Assembly (NCBI RefSeq): GCF_000423945.1
Contig: NZ_KE384114.1
Coordinates: 131,646-195,645, forward strand
Direction: 5' to 3'
Length of the DNA stretch: 64,000 bases
Origin: Butyrivibrio sp. XPD2002
GTDB taxonomy: Bacteria; Bacillota; Clostridia; Lachnospirales; Lachnospiraceae
Made by a program: the position numbers and the translations under genes. Below are positions 8,316-16,773 of the stretch, in pieces. The first letter of the stretch is position 1. Each line of letters starts with the position of its first letter. The notes below the pieces were generated by a model. It did not search any database, was not told the origin of the DNA, and saw nothing but the letters and a program-made list of their open reading frames with translations.

Positions 8316-8543
8316 ATGAAAAAAGGAAGTGCAGTTAAGAGAATAGCATTCGTACTTGCAGCAGTTGCAGTGATCGCAGGAGCAGGCCTCAATGGACATA
8401 TGACAGCAGAGGCAGCCAGAAAAGTTAAGACACAGATGATGGAGATCACATGCCCGCACTGCCATAAATATATAACAATAGATGTTCTTAAGGATGATGT
8501 TGAATGCACAAAGTGCCACAGCAACATTCACATCGATGGTTGA
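8316..8543 (+). CDS. Small secreted zinc-ribbon protein
   Basis: 75 residues with ribosome site AGAGGGG eight bases before the ATG. A signal peptide (KRIAFVLAAVAVIAGAGLNG, probable cleavage after AEA near residue 33) is followed by a mature part of about 40 residues with two CPHC/CTKC pairs 19 residues apart, the spacing of a small zinc ribbon. The protein is therefore exported and probably binds zinc or forms two disulphides. I do not recognise a family. It follows the GGDEF-EAL gene by 157 bases but has its own promoter-like region and two terminators after it. Confidence 0.75.
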   Translation: MKKGSAVKRIAFVLAAVAVIAGAGLNGHMTAEAARKVKTQMMEITCPHCHKYITIDVLKDDVECTKCHSNIHIDG

Positions 8544-8602
8544 ATCGCCATAAATAAATATGTCTGCCAGAGAAAAATAACCTTTTTCTTTTTTGCATAT
8601 GT

Positions 8603-8627
8603 GCTTTCTGGCGATGAGCCAGAAAGC
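8603..8627 (+). terminator. Hairpin GCTTTCTGGC/GCCAGAAAGC after the zinc-ribbon gene
   Basis: A perfect 10-bp stem with a GATGA loop. The following tail is C/T mixed, so on its own it is a weak terminator; the second hairpin 18 bases later is better. Confidence 0.55.
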
Positions 8628-8644
8628 CTCCTCCCGTTTTATAC

Positions 8645-8680
8645 AGCTGCCTGAAAGGGCAGCTTTCTTATTATTTTTAA
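8645..8680 (+). terminator. Hairpin AGCTGCC/GGCAGCT with T-rich tail
   Basis: Seven base pairs and a 6-base loop, followed by TTCTTATTATTTTT. Confidence 0.7.
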
Positions 8681-8733
8681 ATATCTCTTTTTTATAAAAA
8701 TTACAAAATAATTACAAATATTGAAATAAATGG

Positions 8734-8761
8734 TTGATTTTTTAAAAATATACTGTATAAT
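8734..8761 (+). promoter_or_regulatory. Promoter of the first leader (TTGATT -16- TATAAT)
   Basis: A -35 box TTGATT (8734-8739) and -10 TATAAT (8756-8761) with 16-base spacing lie just upstream of the conserved leader start TGTGAGGGAC. The same spacing recurs before the 10598 gene. Confidence 0.65.
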
Positions 8762-8769
8762 TTCTTCTT

Positions 8770-8976
8770 GTGAGGGACCTTACAATTGAAGAATGATAAT
8801 TGACTGTTGAATAATCGCGTGGGGACTAGAGCATTATTCAATGTTTTAAGGGGAAATCATTTGGGAGCAGATATGCTTTTTGTATATTTGCAAAGTTTTA
8901 AATCTTAAGGAATTATTAAAGATGAAATGGCTGCAAAGTTACGGATTTGTCCGATGATTTTGTAGCTAATTTTTTT
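8770..8976 (+). promoter_or_regulatory. Degenerate c-di-GMP-riboswitch-like leader with terminator
   Basis: This leader aligns with the riboswitch leader at 10330-10539 almost end to end: GTGAGGGAC, ACAATTGAAG, the TTGAATAAT/ATTATTCAA hairpin (8807-8841), AAATCTTAAGGAATTATT and a terminator. The aptamer core has changed, however. The expected GCAAAC reads AGCAGAT, the GNRA-capped stem is lost, and GACGCAAAG reads ATTTGCAAAG. The terminator stem GGCTGCAAA/TTTGTAGCT (8929-8967) with seven Ts is intact. Ligand binding is therefore doubtful or altered. Confidence 0.55.
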
Positions 8977-9025
8977 CCCCGCATTCCTTCAGTTGTAACA
9001 ATCTTTAATTATATGGAGGAACGGT

Positions 9026-10132
9026 ATGAAGAAAACACAGATTCAGAGAAGAGGAATTCTTCTGTCCATGGCACTTCTTGCAGGAATTTCAACTATTACA
9101 CCTGCATATTCACTTAATGCAAAGGCATACGTGCAGACAACGGCTAATCAGGATGAGACCTACACAATCACCAACACAGATACAAATGATTCCTGCATTT
9201 CTAAAAACAAAGAGGATCATTTGTCAAATGCTTATATTAACTCGGATATAACTGCAAAGACGATCACGACAAAATCCTATGATGAATTAAACAACATAGA
9301 TCTCTATACAACCTATGATGTTGCGAAATACGGTAACTTTAGAACTGATAAGGGTGAACTGAAAGTAAAGGTCATCGAGAAAAAAGAGAGCAATTACGAA
9401 AAATCAAAAATCTATGTAAATGGTTCTGATGGGAAAAAGTATTGCAAGAATGTTTTTGGCAATAAGCAGGAATATAGCGATGCGGTTGTAGCAGAGGCAG
9501 AGAAGACAAACAAGTATCATGCTTATGGCGAGTATTGTATCAGATTCTATACTAAGAAACCCGGAAAGTACAAGTTTTCTTATGATGCGCTTGATTCTAA
9601 TGGCAATGTGATAATCACTAAAACAATCAAGGTAATTGCCAAGGAGGACGGCGATCCGATTAAGGAAGCCAGCTTTGCAGGTAAAAGATTTTACGTCAGT
9701 GGAAACAGCAGACTAAATGGCGCAACTGAGGATCTCTATTCTTCAGTAAAGGATGGAAATTATACAAAGAAGAAATCAGGAAAGCTCCAGATTACAATGA
9801 ACAAAGGCTTCAAATTGAGAAAGATTGAGGTTGGTCATGTTCCGGTAGCATACAAGGAAACAAGTACAGTTGATGACTGGGCAATTGTTTCAAAGGCTAT
9901 TGAGTGGAGCGAGGTTAATAATGGTAAAAAGATAAGACTTAATACCATTGATGCAGGTGGAAGCTCATACGACAAAGATAAGAAAAAGGCTGCACCTGAG
10001 GGCTATAGAATCAGAACCTCTGAAAGAATGAAGCAGTATGCTACAACATATATTCGTGTAACTTACTATGATAAGAAGAACAAGACAACAGAGCGTGAAA
10101 CATTCAAGATAAACAAGCTTATAAATAAATAA
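9026..10132 (+). CDS. Secreted paralog 1 (unknown beta-rich family)
   Basis: 368 residues, ribosome site GGAGG before the ATG. A signal peptide runs to about residue 33 (SLNAKAY). The mature protein has no transmembrane segment, lipobox or LPXTG motif. It shares long blocks with the proteins at 10598 and 11737: NTDTNDS, YTTYDVAKYGNFRT, NKYHAYGEY, YDALDSNGNV, KEASFAGKRFYVS and the C-terminal TTYIRVTYYDKKNKT. The pattern of short beta-strand-like blocks suggests two Ig-like beta-sandwich modules. No known function. It follows the degenerate riboswitch leader and is closed by its own terminator, so it is a single-gene unit. Confidence 0.85.
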   Translation: MKKTQIQRRGILLSMALLAGISTITPAYSLNAKAYVQTTANQDETYTITNTDTNDSCISKNKEDHLSNAYINSDITAKTITTKSYDELNNIDLYTTYDVAKYGNFRTDKGELKVKVIEKKESNYEKSKIYVNGSDGKKYCKNVFGNKQEYSDAVVAEAEKTNKYHAYGEYCIRFYTKKPGKYKFSYDALDSNGNVIITKTIKVIAKEDGDPIKEASFAGKRFYVSGNSRLNGATEDLYSSVKDGNYTKKKSGKLQITMNKGFKLRKIEVGHVPVAYKETSTVDDWAIVSKAIEWSEVNNGKKIRLNTIDAGGSSYDKDKKKAAPEGYRIRTSERMKQYATTYIRVTYYDKKNKTTERETFKINKLINK

Positions 10133-10139
10133 TATGAAG

Positions 10140-10163
10140 AAGGCGGGATTTTTCCGCCTTTTT
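10140..10163 (+). terminator. Intrinsic terminator after secreted paralog 1
   Basis: AAGGCGG pairs with CCGCCTT around GATTTTT and is followed by TTT, seven bases after the stop. Confidence 0.8.
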
Positions 10164-10297
10164 GGAGAACCTTTTGAATACATACAGTGAAATTGATGCT
10201 GATGTGGATAATATGATGGAAAGAGAAATTTACAGAAAAACAATAAAAAACTGAATGATAAAAAATTACAAAAAGTTACAATTATTAAAAATATTTA

Positions 10298-10325
10298 TTG
10301 CAATTTTGTAATTTTCATGTATAAT
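10298..10325 (+). promoter_or_regulatory. Promoter of the c-di-GMP riboswitch operon (TTGCAA -16- TATAAT)
   Basis: TTGCAA at 10298-10303 and TATAAT at 10320-10325 precede the conserved leader start GTGAGGGGAC. Confidence 0.65.
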
Positions 10326-10419
10326 TCTTTTTTGTGAGGGGACTTACAATTGAAGGATGATTATTGACTATTGAATAATCGCATGAGGGAACATAGCATT
10401 ATTCAATGTTTAAGGGGAA

Positions 10420-10490
10420 ATCATTTGGGGCAAACATACAGTGATGTATGGACGCAAAGTTGTAAATCTTGGGGAATTATTTAAGATGGT
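10420..10490 (+). promoter_or_regulatory. c-di-GMP-I (GEMM-I) riboswitch aptamer
   Basis: The core has the diagnostic order GGGGCAAAC, a CATACA-GTGA-TGTATG hairpin (10435-10450) capped by a GNRA tetraloop, then GACGCAAAG (10451-10459), and a second AATCTT/AAGAT helix. In this class the first hairpin and GACGCAAAG make the ligand pocket. A 38-base AT hairpin (TTGAATAAT/ATTATTCAA) precedes it and is absent from the copy at 37619. A terminator follows, so control is by transcription attenuation. Whether ligand turns transcription on or off cannot be read from the sequence alone. Confidence 0.8.
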
Positions 10491-10492
10491 TT

Positions 10493-10539
10493 GACTGCAA
10501 AGGCACGGATTTGTCCGCTGATTTTGCAGTCATTTTTTT
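10493..10539 (+). terminator. Riboswitch expression-platform terminator
   Basis: GACTGCAAA (10493-10501) pairs with TTTGCAGTC (10523-10531) and is followed by ATTTTTTT. It lies between the aptamer and the start of the 10598 gene. Confidence 0.8.
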
Positions 10540-10597
10540 ACATTTATTACATAATCCCTCCTTCAATTGAAATATTCTTAAATTTTGGAGGAGTGGT

Positions 10598-11713
10598 ATG
10601 AAGAGAGCATACGTCAATCCCAGAAGAGTTATTCTTCTGTCTGCATTCGCGCTGTCATTATCAGCAGCAGTTTCGGTAAATTGCCCCATGGGGTATGTCA
10701 AAGCATACGTAGAAGAAACCAGAAATCCCAACGGAACCTACACTTACACGGATAGTGATACCAATGAGTCCGTAACAACAATGATTAGAGATGGTTACGC
10801 TGGTACATATATAGGTAAGGAGGAGGCGGTCTGCGAGATAGAGACGAAGTCCTATTACAACGTGCTGACTCTTTACACAACACTGGATGTTGCAAAATTT
10901 GCAAATTTCAGAACCAACAATGGCAAGCTCAAGACTAAGCTGATGTACAAGCATGAGAGTAATTACAGTCTTGATAATGCCGACACAAGTTCCTGCTGGA
11001 TCATCGGAACTGATGGAAAAAGATATTACAAGGATATTTACGGAAACAGGAAACAGTACAACGCTTCCACAGAACAGGAAATATTAAAGACAAATAAATA
11101 TAAGGCACACGGAAGCTACAAGATAAGACTTTACGCAAAAAAAGCCGGAAAATATGAATTTTCTTACGATGTTTTGGATCACAACGGAAATGTAATTACG
11201 ACAAAAACCGTAAAGATTGTAGCTAAAGAGGACAATGATCCCATTAAGGAAGCAACCTTTGCAGGTAAGCGTTTCTATGTGAGCAATGCCGGAAAACAGA
11301 AGGGACTTAGGAATGACCTGTACGAAGGCAAGGGCTTATATAACACAAAGAAGTCCGGCAAAGTAAGAATAACCATGAACAAGGGCTACAAAATCAAAAA
11401 GATCGAGGTTGGCTATCAGCATGTAGAACGTAGCAACGGCAGCACAGAGGATAAATGGAGTAATAAGTTTGCTGATGTTGCATGGAGGACAATTAAGAAC
11501 GGCAAGAAGATAAGGCTTAATAAAGAGGATGCATATCCATACTTTGACAGCTATGAGAGAAAAGCAAATACAAAGGCACCGGGAGGATACGACATCTATT
11601 CTGATGAGAACCATGGTCAGGGCTCGACGACATATATCCGCGTTACTTACTATGACAAGAAAACCAAGACAACAGGGCGGAAACAGCTTTCTATCAACAG
11701 ACACATCAAATGA
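10598..11713 (+). CDS. Secreted paralog 2, first gene after the c-di-GMP riboswitch
   Basis: 371 residues; GGAGG ribosome site. A signal peptide of about 35 residues (LSAFALSLSAAVSVN) leads to a mature protein in the same family as 9026 and 11737: DSDTNES, YTTLDVAKFANFRT, GTDGKRYYKDIYGNR, KAHGSYKIRLY, LDHNGNVITTKT, KEATFAGKRFYVS, TYIRVTYYDKK. It is the most diverged of the three and lysine-rich. No enzyme motif is visible; the role may be at the cell surface or in the matrix, which would suit c-di-GMP control, but that is inference. No terminator separates it from the next gene, 23 bases on. Confidence 0.85.
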   Translation: MKRAYVNPRRVILLSAFALSLSAAVSVNCPMGYVKAYVEETRNPNGTYTYTDSDTNESVTTMIRDGYAGTYIGKEEAVCEIETKSYYNVLTLYTTLDVAKFANFRTNNGKLKTKLMYKHESNYSLDNADTSSCWIIGTDGKRYYKDIYGNRKQYNASTEQEILKTNKYKAHGSYKIRLYAKKAGKYEFSYDVLDHNGNVITTKTVKIVAKEDNDPIKEATFAGKRFYVSNAGKQKGLRNDLYEGKGLYNTKKSGKVRITMNKGYKIKKIEVGYQHVERSNGSTEDKWSNKFADVAWRTIKNGKKIRLNKEDAYPYFDSYERKANTKAPGGYDIYSDENHGQGSTTYIRVTYYDKKTKTTGRKQLSINRHIK

Positions 11714-11736
11714 TACATGGAAGGTGAGACACGAGT

Positions 11737-12828
11737 ATGAACATGACAGGAATAATGAAAAAGGCAGTGTTGTTTGCAACTGCAATGACTATAACACTTA
11801 CAGGTTCACTTAATGCTAAGGCTTATTCAACAGTGAACTGGAGTGATCAATATAAAGGGAATGTTTTTTACAACAGCGATACAAATGATTCATGTGTCGC
11901 AAAGGATAGCGCTGATCACGCAGCCAATGCTTATGTGGCTGATCAGTTAAAAACAAAGACCATAACAACAGGTTATTATGGCGCAGGAAATATCATAACA
12001 ATCTATACGCCCTACGACGTAGCGAGATTTGGTAATTTCAAAACCAACAAAAAAGCCTTGAAGCTCAAGGTTACTGAGAAGCTTGAGGATAATTATTCAG
12101 AGTCTAACAGCTTCGTCAGCGGAACAGATGGAAAAAAGTATTGCAAAGATGTTTATGGAAATAAACAGGAGTATTCCGCAGAAACTATTGCAAAGGCAGA
12201 GAAGACCAATAAGTATCATGCTTATGGAAAATACAGCATAAACTTCTATACCAAAAAGGCCGGTACATACAAGTTTTCCTACGATGCTCTGGATCATGAC
12301 GGAAACGTTATAACAACTAGGACCATCAAGGTGGTTGCAAGGGAAGACGGCTATGCGATAAAGGAAGCGACCTTTGCTGGAAAAAGATTCTATGTCAGTG
12401 CAAATAGCAGATATAAGGGAAAAGAAACCAATCTGTATTCCAGTAAGGATGGAGCATACACAACAAAGAGCTCCGGAAAGCTCAAATTCAAGATGAATAA
12501 GGGCTTTAAGATCCAGAAAATTGAAGTGGGATATAACACAGTAGGATACAGAGATAACAGTACAACTGATAGCTGGTCAATCCTTCCAAAGGGAACTGTG
12601 TGGACTGAGGTGAAAAACGGCAAGAAGATAACACTGTCCACAACAGATGAGGGTGGTCCCAGTTATGAGAAGACAAAGAGATATGATGCTCCTACGCAGC
12701 AAAAGATCAGAAGTACAGAGATTCATGAACAGCGTTCCACAACATACATACGAGTCACATATTTAGACAAACGAAATGGAACGACCAAAAGAGAGATGTT
12801 TACTATTTACAAGCTTATAAATAAATAA
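11737..12828 (+). CDS. Secreted paralog 3
   Basis: 363 residues. Ribosome site GGAAGGTGAG before the ATG. The signal peptide is short (KKAVLFATAMTITLTGSLNA). The mature protein follows the family plan: NSDTNDS, YTPYDVARFGNFKT, GTDGKKYCKDVYGNK, TNKYHAYGKYSINFYTKKAG, EATFAGKRFYVS and a C-terminus ending in YKLINK, nearly identical to that of 9026. It is closer to paralog 1 than to its immediate neighbour, so the three arose by more than one duplication. It lies in the riboswitch operon, 23 bases after 10598 and 70 bases before the large secreted protein. Confidence 0.85.
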   Translation: MNMTGIMKKAVLFATAMTITLTGSLNAKAYSTVNWSDQYKGNVFYNSDTNDSCVAKDSADHAANAYVADQLKTKTITTGYYGAGNIITIYTPYDVARFGNFKTNKKALKLKVTEKLEDNYSESNSFVSGTDGKKYCKDVYGNKQEYSAETIAKAEKTNKYHAYGKYSINFYTKKAGTYKFSYDALDHDGNVITTRTIKVVAREDGYAIKEATFAGKRFYVSANSRYKGKETNLYSSKDGAYTTKSSGKLKFKMNKGFKIQKIEVGYNTVGYRDNSTTDSWSILPKGTVWTEVKNGKKITLSTTDEGGPSYEKTKRYDAPTQQKIRSTEIHEQRSTTYIRVTYLDKRNGTTKREMFTIYKLINK

Positions 12829-12898
12829 TCGTTTGGGGGAAACTAAGGAATTTTGCGGTAGATGCAGGATTCACACATTATTGAGGAGTCATTTGGGG

Positions 12899-15800
12899 AT
12901 GAAAAAAATAAATAGCAGGATTGCATTAACATTAGTGCTTTTTCTAATTGTTGCAAACACAAAGATAACAGGAGTTAGTGCAGTTTCGGAAAGATCTGAA
13001 ATAATCACCGCTGACTTTCAGGTTATCGGTGAGGATGCAGGAGCTGATATGGAAGAAAGCGGCGGAAATGCTGAGAACGAGGAGCCTTCAGACGAAGGCG
13101 GTGAAGCCGAGACGCCCGATAAGAAAGCAGCATCTGCACCGTTATCGGTTGAGGATACTTCTTCGCAGGATAAGATCACTTTCTACTATGACGGAGAGGA
13201 ACTTGTTCCGGATAATGGCAAGATGATCATTCGCAAGGGCAAGGAATTCTATGTTTCGATAGAGTCAACCAAGGGGATAAAGGTTGAGCCTCAAAGTACG
13301 GAAGAGCAGACAAACGATAATACCCACAAGTATGTGTTTGATCTGGCTCAGGGCAACCATAATATAACAATAATCCTGTCTGAGAAAAAAATCACAATTG
13401 GGGAGAATGGAGATCTGAATGAAGAAATAGTGGAGTATCCATACTATTACAGCGTTGTATGTCAGGATGATACCAAGATTCCGGACATCAGTGTTTCTTC
13501 AGATCTTTTCAAGGGCAATAACATAGTCGCTTCAAAGGATGGAAAGAGCTATCTCATAGATGGAGCCTTCTGCCTGTCAGCAAATGTTAAAGACACCCAG
13601 AAGATGAAAGGCTTAAATGTAGTCGATGAGACAGAATATGCTTCAGGTGTAAAGGAAGTAAAGCTTTTTGCCAGCAAGCTGACACAGGACGGAAAACAGG
13701 AAAGCTATGACCAGGTGATAACAGGTGACAATGGTCAATATGATTTCAATTTTCCTTCGGACGGCGAATACTACATTGACCGCATCGAGGCGTGGGATAA
13801 CAAAAATCCCGGTTCTTCGGTATTTGATATAAAAAAGACAATATATGTAGAAAACTTAAGCGAGCAGAAGACGAATTATACGCTTTCTGCCGGAGCATGG
13901 AGTTTCTACAGACAGGATGGAGACGAAAATAATGATGATTATCAGGGAGCCTGGTATTCATATAACAAATATAACGATGGAACTCTTGTTGTTACTGTAA
14001 AGTTCCATACCTATGGAAAGGTTGATCCTGATTATTCATTAAGCTGTGGCTGTGATGTGGTAGAGCCTGCAACCAAGGCTCCTGACACAATAAGCAATGT
14101 CAAAAACGAATATGTTTTAACATATAAATTCGATGCCACAAAGGATCAGGATAAATTATATACATTCAGCTATTACCGTTTTGATGAGTGGGATAAGAAG
14201 AAAATAGATATTCCGATTCGCATTGATAACACAGCTCCTAAGGGAACCTTTAAGGCGAACTTCTTCGGTAATACTGATAAGTATTTTGTAGATATAACGA
14301 ACGTTGAAAAAGAAACAAACGGCGAAAACACAAGCTATACATATAGCATTACAGCAGCACAGGGTCAGGTAGTAACCAAGGATGACAAGTTTGCTGTAAA
14401 TGTTACTTCAGCTGATGCAGAGGATTCGGGATCGGGAATTGTGAAAATGCTCTGTAAATACTCAGTTGATGGAGCCGAGATTCCGGAACCCATGGAGGGT
14501 GAGGTCAATAAAGATGGCACAGTCAAGGCCGGTAAAGCGATTGTTTTCGAGGAAAGCAAGTATTCAGAGCATACCTTCGTAATAACCAGTGTTGTTCTCG
14601 AGGACCGGGCAGGAAATACTTATGATCTGCTTCCCGATACAAAAAATGATGACGTAAGCTACGAAATTGATTCACTCTCACCCAGGATTGATGAAGCATA
14701 TCTGGGAGATGCAGTTTTCATGGATCCGGATGGAACAATGTATTTCAAAAATGCATTCTCCAACCAGATTGGAATCACGGATAAGAACTTTGACAATGCA
14801 GAGGTGCGTGCTGTAGGAGACGGATTAAAACCTTCCTTCTCAAAGAAGAAGGGCAGCGGCGGCGAGACCAATGTCTATAAGCTCGAGTTCAAGGATGACG
14901 GACGTTACGAGTACTACATAGAGGCAACTGATAAGGTTAAGAACATTACTCCTGCGGACGACAAGGAGAAGAGTGCTTCAACCAGAAAGGTCGTAATCGA
15001 TTCTTCCAAGCCCAAGATCGATATCAAGTACGTGTCCTCATCAGGAAAAGTCAGCGCGGATGCTGATACCGAGAACTATACAAACAGCGATGTTTCAGTG
15101 GTAGTTACAGTAAAAGAAGAAAACATTGCAGACAACGGTATTTCGGTAGAGATATCCGGAGAGGATTTAAAGGGCGGCGATAAGAGCCATCACCTTTCTC
15201 TTTCGGATTTTGAGACAGATGGTGAAAAATACGTTGCTACCTACAATATCACCGAAGAGGGTAAATACTCTGTAACTGCTACAGCAACTGATAAGTGCGG
15301 ATACAATGCTACAGCAGATGCAGGAAAATTCATCATTGATAAGACAGAGCCCAAGGTTACAGTAAGCTTTGATAATAACGAAGCGGTAAATGAGCACTAT
15401 TACAAGGCTGCACGAGTAGCAACCATTAAGGTCGAGGATCTGTCCTTTGATAAAGGCAGTGTAGAACTCAATATTGATGCTCTGGGAAATGCTCCCTCTC
15501 CTAGCGGATGGTCAGGATCTGAGGGTGAGCACACAGCAACACTTGATTTTAGTCAGGACGGAAAATATAAATTCAGCTTCTCATGTACAGATAAGGCGGG
15601 AAATTTATCGGACACCTTTGAATCTGAAGAGTTTATCATCGACAGAACTGAGCCTAAGATCAAGATCGATTTTGATAACAATGCTGCGGAAAACGAATTC
15701 TATTACAACAAGGCTAGAACAGCCACTATCGATATCGAGGATATTTCCTTTGATGATAAGGCGGTTCAGGTGAAACCTATTGAAGGTGAGGAGTGTGATG

Positions 15801-15922
15801 CACTTCCCGAGGTGGGAGCATTCTCCGGCGGAGACACCAATCACAAGGCCAACATATCATTTGCAGCTGATGGAACGGAAGTGATGATATTACTTTTGTT
15901 TGTAAATATGATATACAAGTGA
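12899..15922 (+). CDS. Large secreted Ig-like repeat protein, N-terminal part of a split polymorphic toxin
   Basis: The start at 12899 has GAGGAG 12 bases before and gives a proper signal peptide (SRIALTLVLFLIVANTKITG). About 1007 residues: an acidic segment (35-85), an unassigned middle part, then at least five Ig-like modules, each opened by a motif such as IDNTAPK, IDSLSP, IDSSKPK, IDKTEPK or IDRTEPK. These modules probably form a stalk outside the cell. The last module is cut: after FAADGTE the frame gives VMILLLF and stops, while the next frame reads DDITFVCKYD, matching the pattern of earlier modules. A two-base insertion near 15880 explains this. Operon member downstream of the riboswitch genes. 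Confidence 0.8.
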   Translation: MKKINSRIALTLVLFLIVANTKITGVSAVSERSEIITADFQVIGEDAGADMEESGGNAENEEPSDEGGEAETPDKKAASAPLSVEDTSSQDKITFYYDGEELVPDNGKMIIRKGKEFYVSIESTKGIKVEPQSTEEQTNDNTHKYVFDLAQGNHNITIILSEKKITIGENGDLNEEIVEYPYYYSVVCQDDTKIPDISVSSDLFKGNNIVASKDGKSYLIDGAFCLSANVKDTQKMKGLNVVDETEYASGVKEVKLFASKLTQDGKQESYDQVITGDNGQYDFNFPSDGEYYIDRIEAWDNKNPGSSVFDIKKTIYVENLSEQKTNYTLSAGAWSFYRQDGDENNDDYQGAWYSYNKYNDGTLVVTVKFHTYGKVDPDYSLSCGCDVVEPATKAPDTISNVKNEYVLTYKFDATKDQDKLYTFSYYRFDEWDKKKIDIPIRIDNTAPKGTFKANFFGNTDKYFVDITNVEKETNGENTSYTYSITAAQGQVVTKDDKFAVNVTSADAEDSGSGIVKMLCKYSVDGAEIPEPMEGEVNKDGTVKAGKAIVFEESKYSEHTFVITSVVLEDRAGNTYDLLPDTKNDDVSYEIDSLSPRIDEAYLGDAVFMDPDGTMYFKNAFSNQIGITDKNFDNAEVRAVGDGLKPSFSKKKGSGGETNVYKLEFKDDGRYEYYIEATDKVKNITPADDKEKSASTRKVVIDSSKPKIDIKYVSSSGKVSADADTENYTNSDVSVVVTVKEENIADNGISVEISGEDLKGGDKSHHLSLSDFETDGEKYVATYNITEEGKYSVTATATDKCGYNATADAGKFIIDKTEPKVTVSFDNNEAVNEHYYKAARVATIKVEDLSFDKGSVELNIDALGNAPSPSGWSGSEGEHTATLDFSQDGKYKFSFSCTDKAGNLSDTFESEEFIIDRTEPKIKIDFDNNAAENEFYYNKARTATIDIEDISFDDKAVQVKPIEGEECDALPEVGAFSGGDTNHKANISFAADGTEVMILLLFVNMIYK

Positions 15923-16773
15923 TCAAACTTCTTAATATTGACTACAACTATCATATTAGCCAGGTAGCCAAGACTATGGCATGGAGCGGAGACTCACTTG
16001 TAAGAGACACAGGTTCTTCCGAAAATAGTAATTCCGGAGATGGTGAGGCTACATCTGATGACAATAAACCTGAAGAAGGTGAAGACAAACCTGAGGATGG
16101 TGAAGACAAACCTGAGGATGGTGAAGACAAACCTGAAGATGGTGAGGATAAGCCTGAAGAAGGTGAAGACAAACCTGAAGAAGGTGAAGACAAACCTGAG
16201 GATGGTGAAGACAAACCCGAAGATGGTGAGGATAAGCCCGAAGAAGGTGAAGACAAACCCAAAGAGGATGATGACAAGCCCAAGGATCCTTACGAAGCCA
16301 AGCGCGAAGAGATGGTCAAGAAATATGGCGAAAAAGCTGTAGCAGCTATCGAAAAAGAGTATGGCGATGAGACTAAGGAGTGGGATGATGAAATATGGTC
16401 TATAGCAGCAATTATTTATGCTATGGATAATAATTGTCCTGAGATCCTCGATGAAAAAGAGAGATGTGAGTACGAGAAGGAAGTAAATAAACGATATGGA
16501 ATGTGCTTTGTTGCTGGAACACAGGTAAAGACTGCTGAAGGCAATAAGAACATTGAAGATATTGAAGTTGGAGATAAAGTATTTTCATACGATGTTAATA
16601 CCGGAGAGCAGGCATTAAACAGTGTTACAACATTGTTTGTGCATGAGGAAGATGAGCTTATTGATATTGAACTGGAAGATGTTGATATTAGTACAACAGC
16701 TCCTCATATGTTCTATGTTCTTGGAGAAGGCTTTAAGAAGGCGTCAGATCTGAAAGTTGGAGATAGCTTATAG
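15919..16773 (+). pseudogene. Middle part of the split toxin: acidic repeat linker, pre-toxin domain and first Hint domain
   Basis: Frame +1 relative to the previous part. It encodes the tail of an Ig module, ten Pro/Glu/Asp/Lys heptads (16069-16278), a pre-toxin helix region (EEMVKKYGEKAVAAIEKEYG) and a Hint (intein-like) domain with the nucleophile Cys in MCFVAGTQV and the TAPH motif. A TAG at 16771-16773 interrupts it after KVGDSL, where the second copy has Cys (TGT). The GTG at 15919 overlaps the preceding TGA by four bases and could be read as a coupled start, but the product would lack a signal peptide. I take it as a broken gene. Confidence 0.7.
16069..16278 (+). repeat. Ten 21-bp repeats encoding PEDGEDK heptads
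   Basis: Units alternate between PEEGEDK and PEDGEDK, ending with PKEDDDK. The DNA is close to identical from unit to unit, so copy number should be unstable through slippage. In the intact protein this would be a stiff, highly negative spacer between stalk and Hint domains. Confidence 0.85.

Noticed and set aside
15951..16283. Ser/Pro-rich reading frame on the minus strand
   Set aside because: It is the reverse reading of the acidic heptad repeats; repeats stay open in several frames. The same applies to the long frames opposite the metQ and 43320 linkers.
16771..16773. TAG read as pyrrolysine or another recoded residue
   Set aside because: It replaces a Cys codon in a non-catalytic strand of a duplicated domain, next to a second disabling mutation in the same gene; decay is simpler.
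15919..16773. Independent coupled gene starting at GTG 15919
   Set aside because: The frame continues the cut Ig module before the GTG, and the product would have no export signal.
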